NCBI GenBank assembly: GCA_949592205.1 | Contig: CATIUR010000001.1 | Location: forward strand, 64,312,559 to 64,376,558 | DNA from: Helichrysum umbraculigerum | Lineage: Eukaryota > Streptophyta > Magnoliopsida > Asterales > Asteraceae | DNA length: 64,000 nucleotides | Direction of reading: 5' to 3' | In this document: positions 54,912 to 64,000 of the stretch, piece by piece | How positions within the stretch are numbered: position 1 is the first letter of the stretch | Layout: every line of letters begins with the position of its first letter | Notes under the pieces: model-generated | Database searches by the model: none | What the model was told of the DNA's origin: nothing | What the model saw: the letters and a program-made list of their open reading frames with translations, nothing else | Made by a program: the position numbers and the translations under genes

Positions 54912-56988
54912 TGTAACGCCCCAAAATTTTTGTAAGTTTAAAATTATATTATATGCATCTAGTTATTTAATTATATGTATATAATATTATGTTATGTGTT
55001 AGAATTAGTTAGTGAAACTAACTATGTAAAGAAATTTGAGTTAGAGGGTAGAAACTGTCATATTAGCAAAGTTGAAGGGTTAATGTGGAAAAAAAAATTT
55101 GTAAGTAAAATCCTGCATCTTCTTGTTTCTTCTACTCATTTGCAGAAAATAGAAATCACGTATAGAACTTTTAGAGAGAGAGGCAGAAATCGATTTTAGA
55201 GAGAGAGACTCAAGAAGATGAGGTGAATCAAGCTAGGGTTTGTGTAATTAAGGTTTCTAATCTTCAATTCATCAATCCTAAGGTATGTGTGATGCTTTAG
55301 CTTGTTTAATTTAAGTTAGGGTTTAAGTTACATAAACCCCAAGTTAGTGATTTTGATGGGTAATTGGATAATTGAATGAAACTAAGTTCCATACATGTTT
55401 ATAAGTTAGAAAGAATGATTTAATTGTATTAGTTATGTTGATAACCTTATAATCATGTGTTTAGTGGGTAATTGAATTATTATGAGTATGTTTGATCACT
55501 AATTAGTGATGTCTACGATGTATGGAAGTGTTAATGATAAAAATTAGTTTCAATTACCCAAATACATGTGATTATGTAGTTATGTGTATGGAACTTATGT
55601 TAGATAATTGGAGGTTATGGGATTTAACTTATAATCTACATGTGAGAAGTAAGAAAGAGTAGTTAAGTGTGTAATTGATAAGTGTTTATGTGATTATGTG
55701 AATAGGTGATCAAGTGTGAAAGAGTTCAAGTTATTGTTTGTGCAAGTAAAAAGGTAAGTATATGGACATGTGGAACCAAGGAGTGATTTATCATTCGCTT
55801 GGTGGTATCTAAGTAATGACTTTGTCATTAGCTTAGTTTGATGTCAATTCTTCGGAATTTGGCATGTTAGATGTTATGGATCCTTAACTTGTTGCAGATT
55901 TTGATTGTTAGAGTCCATTTACTTACTAAGCATTTATGCTTATGTGTTATGTTTAACATGTTTCAGGAAGTTCCAGTAAGGTAAAGGAGGAATCGGGAAA
56001 GAAGGTTATGGAAAGCTAGTGGTGGAACTCATTGCTTGGTCGGTAATGAGTTTTATCCCTTTTGATCATGCTTACGATACAATAACACCCCCGTTTGTAA
56101 AGTTTAAGATTTTAGTTCATGTTTGTAAAAGTTAGTAAGTCTCACTTGTGAAAGTTGATGTTTTGATTAAAGCTAAATGTGGTGAGACTTGGAAAAGTTA
56201 ATGTTTAAGTGAATGTAAATGAAAAGTGTTTTGTTTGACTTTTAAAAGTCAACTGAGTAAGAATGAATGCTATTGGTTGGTCAAAGATTGAAATGGATCA
56301 ATTTGGTGCCCAAATGGGTCATTAAGTGCTTAAGTGTCAAAATGGGTCAAGTTGGTCGAAAGTCAATGATTTTGGTTCTCACAAGTTCTAAAGCCAAGTT
56401 GAAATGTGTAGTCAAAAGCTGGAAGTCAAATTTGATGTATTAAAGAATTTGACATGTTAACATTTTGGTGAAAAATGGTCGAAAACTAGTTTACGTGTCA
56501 AAATGGGTTAAAACGAGGATTTTGAAAAAGTGAAAGTTAAGTTATGTTCATTTGACCATTTGAAAGATGTATGCAAAATTTTACGATCCCATGTGTTGTG
56601 GTTTAAGAGTTATGCTTTGTCAAAGTTCGTGTTTTGGTATGAAAATGTGCAGACTCTGGATTCTGCTGCTGGAACAGGGAATCCGGCGGATTCATGGGAA
56701 TCCGGCGGATTGCCATGAATCCGGGCGGATTCCGGGGCGTATTCAAGAACGGATTGCTTAGTTTCAGTTCTGGTCAAAAGTTGGGTCTGAAATAGTGGGG
56801 AATCCGACGGATTCCCGTGAATCCGGCCGGATTCAGCTTGTGTCCAGCAACTTTGTTTTTAAGTATTGATTATAACCAAGCAATGTATTAGCCAGTGTTT
56901 TGGGACCATTATAAGTAAGTACAAGTAATTAAAAATGTATGTTTTAAAAAAAAAAAAAAAAAATTTGGTCACGTTTCGGGGTGTTTCA
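54912..56988 (+). repeat. 5' LTR of Tekay-3
   Basis: Starts TGTAACGCCCCAAAAT and ends GGGGTGTTTCA; 2077 bases. It contains direct internal words (TTAGTGATTTTGATG) and, near its 3' end (56684-56830), palindromes. A poly-A tract lies at 56946-56963. Small ORFs such as 56530-56718 translate the palindrome region and are not called. Confidence 0.93.
56682..56832. repeat. AATCCGGCGGATT palindromes in the Tekay-3 LTR (also 63717-63871)
   Basis: Five units with core ATCCGGCGGAT or variants (ATCCGACGGAT, ATCCGGGCGGAT, ATCCGGCCGGAT). In the sense direction the core equals that of the Tekay-1 array read in its own sense. Confidence 0.85.
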
Positions 56989-56991
56989 AGT

Positions 56992-57003
56992 TGGTATCAG
57001 AGC
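56992..57003 (+). other. Primer binding site of Tekay-3
   Basis: TGGTATCAGAGC three bases after the LTR; initiator tRNA-Met type. Confidence 0.9.
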
Positions 57004-57358
57004 ACGGTTTAAGGGATTCGGGTATTCACCATTAGTGGGTACTTGATCTTAGACCATTTTAATTATTGTATTGAGCATGATTTAGAGCTGTTATGTGTAC
57101 GAGATTATGTGTGCTAATGATTTTGAATCAAAGTGTGTCGTGTGGACTTTGGATATGTTATATTCTAATACGGTAATTAGTGCGCCTGGCCAACGCAATA
57201 ATTATCATATTACCATATGGGTATCCATGGAAATCACGAAACATTAGAGGATAAGTTATTAGCTATTGTTAGTGTTATATGTTAGAAGTATAGATAAAGT
57301 AGACTTATAAATGTTAAGTAAGTTGAGTTAAATTTTACCATGTCTACTTTCAGTAAAG
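57004..57358 (+). other. Leader of Tekay-3
   Basis: About 350 AT-rich bases between PBS and gag; no extra ORF as in Tekay-1. Confidence 0.7.
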
Positions 57359-60300
57359 ATGGATGAGCGAGAAATAGATCTTACTCTTGGATTTAACCCG
57401 GGTAACAGAGCCTAAGATAATGAGGCAGGAGGCGGTAATGAAAGACCAAGGTCTCCTATTCCTGACACCGAATTGTCTTGGGAAGGTATAAAATCCCTTG
57501 TGTCTAAAGAGGTTAGTCAAGCTCAAGAAGCATCTCTTCCTTTCTTAGTGACGACGATTACTGACACGGTAAGAAAGATTGTAAGTGAAGAAATGCAGAA
57601 AGGAAGAGGAGAAGTAGTTATACCCAGATCAGAGGTAATTCCTCAACCAAATATTCAGGAGGAGCAGAAAAAGATCAGTTATAGAGATTTCTCAGCTTGC
57701 AACCCACCAGAGTATGATGGTGATTTAGATCCAATCAAATGTTACCGTTGGATCTCAGAAGTAGAAGGGGCATTCGCTACTGTGGATTGTCCCAACAAAT
57801 TTAAAGTAAGGTATGCAGCTAACCTTTTAAAGAATCGTGCTAAGTGGTGGTGGAATGTACAGTGTAGAACTAAGGGTGATGAAGTTATTAGCAAATTGAC
57901 GTGGGAAGAGTTTAAAGTGATGTTTGAAAGCACGTATTCTCAAGATGCAGATTTGAATAGAATTCGTCAAGAGTTTTTAGCTATGGAGCAGACAAACGAA
58001 TCAGTGAATGAGTTGGTGGGAAATTTTCTGGATAGAGCTCGTTTTTGTCCAGAGTACATGGATAACCCAAGAATGCTTATGAATCATTTTCATAAGGTCT
58101 TGAGAAAGGAAATCAGAAAGTATGTACTTCCAAAGAGATGTCAGACACTTGAAGAGATGATAGACGAGGCGCGATTCCAGGAATTGGAATTAAAGAAAGA
58201 TGAACAAGTGGCAGCTGCTAAAAGAAAAAGTGAGCAAAGTTCCGGTTCATCAAAGAAGTTTAGACCGAGTGGGAGTACAAAGAAGGATGATAGACCGGTG
58301 CCAGCTGAATGTAAGAAGTGTCATCGAAAACACTTTGAAGAATGCAAATTTAGCACCAACGCATGTTATCAATGTGGACAAGAAGGTCATTTTGGCCGAG
58401 ATTGTCCAAACCCAATCCGTGTATGTTATAATTGTTATGAACCGGGACACATAAAATCAGAATGTCCGAAACTTGGGAACCGGCCTACTTCTTCAGCACC
58501 TCGAAGAACTTCAGAAAAGAAAGCTGTAGAAGTTCCTAAGTCTGAAGGCCGTTCCTTTCAGATCACTGCTGAGGAAGCTCAGCGAGCCCCCGATGTCCTG
58601 ACAGGTACCTTTTTTGTAAATTTAATGCCTGCACACGTATTATTCGATTCGGGAGCTTCGCGATCTTTTGTGTCAAAAAAGTTTAGTCAGAAATTCTCTG
58701 TTCCCCTTAGTGAGTTAGACACTCCACTGGATGTTGAGGTTGCAGATGATAGAATAGTTTATGTTGCTAATGTATTCCGTGGGTGTCAATTACAGATTAG
58801 TAATGAATCTTTTATTATTAATCTCATTCCAATGCCAATGGGTGAGTTTGATGTAGTAGTGGGTATGGATTGGCTAGATAGGTATAATGCTATAATTCAG
58901 TGTGAGAAAAAGATTATTCGTATCAATACTCCAAGTGGGGGAGTGATTGATATTTATGGGGAAAAGAAAAAGCCTTCCTTATCCATATGTACCTTCGCTC
59001 GTGCCAAACGTCATTTGTCACGTGGTTGTCAAGCCTTTTTGGCCCACGTGATAGATCTTCAGAAAAGTGTTCCAAAACTCGAGGAGATTCCTGTTGTAAA
59101 GGAGTTTCCCGATGTTTTTCCTGACGAGCTACCGGGTATTCCACCCGAAAGGCAAGTCGAATTTCGTATAGATCTTATCCCTGGAGCTACTCCTATTGCT
59201 AAAACTCCGTATAGACTTGCCCCTTCAGAAATGCAAGAATTGATGAAACAGTTACAAGAATTGTTAGATAAGGGGTTTATTCGTCCGAGTAGTTCTCCAT
59301 GGGGTGCTCCAATTTTGTTTGTTAAGAAAAAGGATGGTACAATGCGTATGTGCATAGATTATCGAGAATTGAATAAGGTCACCATCAAGAATAGGTATCC
59401 TTTACCTAGAATTGATGATCTGTTTGACCAATTGCAAGGTGCCAGCTATTTTTCTAAGATTGACTTACGTTCTGGTTATCACCAACTCAAAGTTCAAGAA
59501 GAAGATGTAGCAAAAACAGCTTTTAGAATCAGATACGGTCATTATGAGTTTGTGGTGATGCCATTTGGTCTGACTAATGCACCAGCCGCGTTTATGGATC
59601 TTATGAATCGGGTATGTCGTCCAATGCTCGATAGATCTGTAATTGTGTTTATTGATGATATTCTTGTTTATTCCAAGTCTGCTGGCGAACATGAACTTCA
59701 TTTGAGGCAGGTTTTGCAAATGTTACGTAGTGAAAAGCTTTATGCTAAGTTCTCAAAATGTGAATTTTGGCTTCGTGAAGTTCATTTTCTAGGTCATGTT
59801 GTGAACAGTCAAGGAATTAAAGTTGATCCTACCAAAGTCGAGGCGGTGATGAAATGGGAACCCCCAACCAATCCGACTGAGGTAAGGAGTTTTCTGGGTT
59901 TAGCCGGGTATTATAGACGGTTTATCCAGGATTTCTCTAAAATTGCTACTCCACTCACAAAGCTTACTCGTAAGAATATTAAGTATGAATGGAAAGATGA
60001 GCATGAACAGGCTTTCAGAATCCTTAAATTAAAGTTAAGTCAGGCACCTATCTTAGTACTTCCCGATGGTACTGAAGATATGGTTGTATATTGTGATGCT
60101 TCTTATAATGGATTAGGTTATGTATTGATGCAACGTGGAAGAGTAATAGCTTATGCCTCGAGACAGTTGAAAGAACATGAGAAAGGTTATCCAGCACATG
60201 ATTTAGAACTTGCAGCAGTTGTCTTTGCCCTTAAGATATGGAGGCATTATTTGTATGGAGTAAAGTGCACTATTTATACTGATCATAAAAGTCTTAAGTA

Positions 60301-61933
60301 TTTCTTTGATCAGAGAGATCTTAATATGAGACAAAGACGTTGGTTAGATTTGGTGAAGGATTAAGATTGTGAAATCCTTTATCATCCTGGAAAAGCGAAT
60401 GTAGTTGCAGATGCTCTCAGTAGAAAGGCAATGCATCATGCCTTGATTGTTAGATCTCTTCGAATTACAGTCTCTCCAAATTTGTTCGATCAGATTAAAG
60501 AGGTGCAGCAGAAAGCTTGGCAGAAAGGTGATTGGAAAGTAGAACGTATTAAAGGTCAGATTCAGAATATTATTGAAGATTCCCGAGGATTAAAGACTCG
60601 ATATGGCAGAATCTGGATTCCAAAATCAGCAGAGTTAAAGAAATTATTGCTTGATGAGGCGCATAGATCCAGATATTCTATTCACCCTGGTGCCACTAAG
60701 ATGTATCATGACTTAAAAGCAGATTATTGGTGGCCAGGTATGAAAAGAGAGATTGTTAAATATGTCGAGCAATGTCTAACTTGTTTACAGGTGAAAGCAG
60801 AACATCAAAAGCCAATGGGAATGATGCAACCCTTGGATATTCCTGTCTGGAAGTGGGAGCATGTTACTATGGATCTAATCACCAAATTGCCAAAGACCCG
60901 ACGTCAGCATGATACAATTTGGGTGATTGTGGATCGATTAACGAAAAGTGCTATATTTCTGCCAATTAAAGAGACGTATACTTCAGAAGCACTTGCAGAT
61001 TTGTACGTTCAGGAAGTGGTGGCACGTCATGGAGTACCTCTTTCCATTGTTTCTGACCGGGATAGTAGATTTACTTCCAGGTTTTGGAACAAGTTTCAAG
61101 AAGACTTGGGTACTCGTGTTAATTTAAGCACAGCTTTTCATCCGCAGACTGATGGTCAGAGTGAAAGAACTATTCAAACGTTAGAAGACATGTTAAGAGC
61201 TTGTGCTATTGATTTCGGTGGTAATTGGGATGAACATTTACCTTTGGCAGAGTTTTCATACAATAATAGTTACCACGCGAGTATAGGTATGCCACCATAT
61301 GAAATGTTATATGGAAGGAAGTGTCGAACTCCAATTTGTTGGGGTGAGATTGGTCAGCGAGAATTGGGTAATACTGATATTGTACAGAAAACAGCTGAAA
61401 AGATTGATCAAGTCAGAGAACGTTTGAAAATGGCACAGGACCGTCAAAAGTCTTATGCCGATGTTAGAAGACGCCCAATTGAATTTCAAGTTGGAGATAG
61501 AGTGATGTTAAAAGTATCTCCATGGAAAGGCATCATACGTTTCAGAAAACGAGGGAAGCTAAGTCCTCGATTTATAGGTCCTTTCAAAATCTTGGAAAGA
61601 GTAGGAAATGTAGCTTATAGACTTGAGCTACCGGAAGAGTTAGCAGGAATTCACAGCACTTTCCACGTATCATACTTAAGAAAGTGTTTAGTGGATGAGG
61701 CGTCGTATGTACCTTTAGAAGAGATAGAAATCAGTGACCAATTGAACTATGTAGAACAACCAATAATGATTCTAGAAGAGAAAGTTAAAAGATTGAGAAA
61801 TAAAGAAATTAGATTGTTCAAAGTTCAGTGGAAGCACAGAAAAGGGTCAGAGTTCACATGGGAGCCGGAGCATGAAATTGTTAAGTATTATCCGGCTTTG
61901 TATCAGGAATGGATTGTGAGGACACAATCCTGA
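57359..61933 (+). pseudogene. Tekay-3 gag-pol polyprotein, complete but with two in-frame TAA codons
   Basis: The likely start is ATG at 57359 (MDEREIDLTLGF); TAA at 57413-57415 interrupts it and the frame is then open from before 57473. A second TAA at 60362-60364 follows LVKD, where relatives have Tyr. Otherwise one frame runs to 61933. Order: gag; zinc knuckles CYQCGQEGHFGRDC (about 58366) and CYNCYEPGHIKSEC; protease LFDSGAS (about 58640); RT with MRMCIDYRELNKVT and FIDDILVYSK (about 59650); RNase H (VYCDASYNGLG, LELAAVVFALKIW); integrase with HHCC (60660-60800) and DDE residues near 60870, 61053 and 61160; GPF motif; chromodomain (about 61758-61900, VQWKHRKGSEFTWEPE). The product without stops would be about 1,500 residues, a usual size. 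Confidence 0.92.
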
Positions 61934-61934
61934 A

Positions 61935-61949
61935 TAAGTGGGGGAAAGT
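61935..61949 (+). other. Polypurine tract of Tekay-3
   Basis: AAGTGGGGGAAAGT directly before the 3' LTR. Confidence 0.85.
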
Positions 61950-64000
61950 TGTAACGCCCTAAAATTTTTGTAAGTTTAAAATTATATTATATGCATCTAG
62001 TTATTTAATTATATGTATATAATATTATGTTATGTGTTAGAATTAGTTAGTGAAACTAACTATGTAAAGAAATTTGAGTTAGAGGGTAGAAACTGTCATA
62101 TTAGCAAAGTTGAAGGGTTAATGTGGAAAAAAAATTTGTAAGTAAAATCCTGCATCTTCTTGTTTCTTCTACTCATTTGCAGAAAATAGAAATCACGTAT
62201 AGAACTTTTAGAGAGAGAGAGGCAGAAATCGATTTTAGAGAGAGAGACTCAAGAAGATGAGGTGAATCAAGCTAGGGTTTGTGTAATTAAGGTTTCTAAT
62301 CTTCAATTCATCAATCATAAGGTATGTGTGATGCTTTAGCTTGTTTAATTTAAGTTAGGGTTTAAGTTACATAAACCCCAAGTTAGTGATTTTGATGGGT
62401 AATTGGATAATTGAATGAAACTAAGTTCCATACATGTTTATAAGTTAGAAAGAATGATTTAATTGTATTAGTTATGTTGATAACCTTATAATCATGTGTT
62501 TAGTGGGTAATTGAATTATTATGAGTATGTTTGATCACTAATTAGTGATGTCTACGATGTATGGAAGTGTTAATGATAAAAATTAGTTTCAATTACCCAA
62601 ATACATGTGATTATGTAGTTATGTGTATGGAACTTATGTTAGATAATTGGAGGTTATGGGATTTAACTTATAATCTACATGTGAGAAGTAAGAAAGAGTA
62701 GTTAAGTGTGTAATTGATAAGTGTTTATGTGATTATGTGAATAGGTGATCAAGTGTGAAAGAGTTCAAGTTATTGTTTGTGCAAGTAAAAAGGTAAGTAT
62801 ATGGACATGTGGAACCAAGCAGTGATTTATCATTCGCTTGGTGGTATCTAAGTAATGACTTTGTCATTAGCTTAGTTTGATGTCAATTCTTCGGAATTTG
62901 GCATGTTAGATGTTATGGATCCTTAACTTGTTGCAGATTTTGATTGTTAGAGTCCATTTACTTACTAAGCATTTATGCTTATGTGTTATGTTTAACATGT
63001 TTCAGGAAGTTCCAGTAAGGTAAAGGAGGAATCGGGAAAGAAGGTTATGGAAAGCTAGTGGTGGAGCTCATTGCTTGGTCGGTAATGAGTTTTATCCCTT
63101 TTGATCATGCTTACGATACAATAACACCCCCGTTTGTAAAGTTTAAGATTTTAGTTCATGTTTGTAAAAGTTAGTAAGTCTCACTTGTGAAAGTTGATGT
63201 TTTGATTAAAGCTAAATGTGGTGAGACTTGGAAATGTTAATGTTTAAGTGAATGTAAATGAAAAGTGTTTTGTTTGACTTTTAAAAGTCAACTGAGTAAG
63301 AATGAATGCTATTGGTTGGTCAAAGATTGAAATGGATCAATTTGGTGCCCAAATGGGTCATTAAGTGCTTAAGTGTCAAAATGGGTCAAGTTGGTCGAAA
63401 GTCAATGGTTTTGGTTCTCACAAGTTCTAAAGCCAAGTTGAAATGTGTAGTCAAAAGCTGGAAGTCAAATTTGATGTATTAAAGAATTTGACATGTTAAC
63501 ATTTTGGTGAAAAATGGTCCAAAACTAGTTTACGTGTCAAAATGGGTTAAAACGAGGATTTTGAAAAAGTGAAAGTTAAGTTATGTTCATTTGACCATTT
63601 GAAAGATGTATGCAAAATTTTACGATCCCAGGTGTTGTGGTTTAAGAGTTATGCTTTGTCAAAGTTCGTGTTTTGGTATGAAAATGTGCAGACTCTGGAT
63701 TCTGCTGCTGGAACAGGGAATCCGGCGGATTCATGGGAATCCGGCGGATTGTCATGAATCCGGGCGGATTCCGGGGCGTATTCAAGAACGGATTGCTTAG
63801 TTTCAGTTCTGGTCAAAAGTTGGGTCTGAAATAGTGGGGAATCCGGCGGATTCCCGTGAATCCGGCCGGATTCAGCTTGTGTCCAGCAACTTTGTTTTTA
63901 AGTATTGATTATAACCAAGCAATGTATTAGCCAGTGTTTTGGGACCATTATAAGTAAGTACAAGTAATTAAAAATGTATGTTTTAAAAAAAAAAAAAAAA
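61950..64000 (+). repeat. 3' LTR of Tekay-3, truncated by the window end
   Basis: Starts TGTAACGCCCTAAAAT; matches the 5' LTR to the poly-A tract, so about 25 bases remain outside the window. Confidence 0.93.

Larger units (their letters stand above)
54907..64000 (+). mobile_element. Tekay-3: nearly full-length chromovirus, 3' LTR cut by window end
   Basis: Plus-strand order: 5' LTR (54912-56988), PBS, gag-pol (57359-61933), PPT, 3' LTR (61950 to the window end). The 5-bp sequence before the element is atact; its partner lies outside. The LTRs differ at about 10 positions plus two small indels by eye. A chromodomain after integrase places it in the chromoviruses, Tekay/Del type. Confidence 0.93.

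Noticed and set aside
57413..57415. Gag start only at 57473 with the upstream ATG irrelevant
   Set aside because: The upstream frame is in phase and protein-like, and the 57473 ORF has no ATG there (it begins with TTG); a nonsense codon fits better, though not proven.

Overview
This window is plant nuclear DNA. It is AT-rich with GT-AG introns and is packed with nested LTR retrotransposons, MULEs and a Helitron. It holds one convincing host gene, a GRAS regulator. The Tekay-type chromoviruses, the SIRE-type copia element with a long extra ORF, the MuDR-like transposase and the SCL13-like gene look like those of Asteraceae. That family assignment rests on recognition of protein families, not on a search.

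Layout. 1-19134: a minus-strand Tekay-type Ty3/gypsy element (Tekay-1) with a decayed gag-pol, an extra ORF before gag, and a very long 5' LTR. That LTR was split by a long-TIR MULE-like element (8168-18850, 10-bp TSD tatatcaata). The MULE-like element was in turn split by a SIRE-type copia element (8700-18554, TSD ataac), which has gag and a long broken env-position ORF but no pol. 19135-20324 and 29566-32341: AT-rich repetitive DNA without genes. 20330-29560: a complete, recent gag-only Ty3/gypsy element (Tekay-2, TSD tctac) whose non-coding parts are made of dozens of tiny perfect hairpins. 32342-37693: an Athila-like element (tRNA-Asp-type PBS, 5' LTR, an unrecognised ORF in gag position, an Athila ORF1-like fragment). 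37801-49706: a minus-strand Helitron carrying exon-intron fragments of at least four host genes (mitochondrial EF-G, ESCRT-III VPS2, B-type cyclin, STY-type kinase), itself split by a MuDR-like MULE (about 44523-49613). 50605-53500: the GRAS gene with a 5' UTR intron and possible TATA box. 54234-54911: a fragment of another Tekay-type LTR. 54912-64000: a plus-strand Tekay-type chromovirus (Tekay-3), nearly full length, with its 3' LTR cut by the window end.

How the parts relate. The order of nesting gives a history: Tekay-1, then the MULE-like element in its LTR, then SIRE inside that; and separately Helitron, then MuDR-like MULE. The three LTR pairs visible (SIRE, Tekay-2, Tekay-3) each differ by only about half a percent by eye, so all three look recent. 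Several elements lack pol and would depend on proteins from relatives. Three nonsense codons in Tekay-1 and most of those in the SIRE extra ORF fit C-to-T decay, as expected for methylated, silenced DNA.
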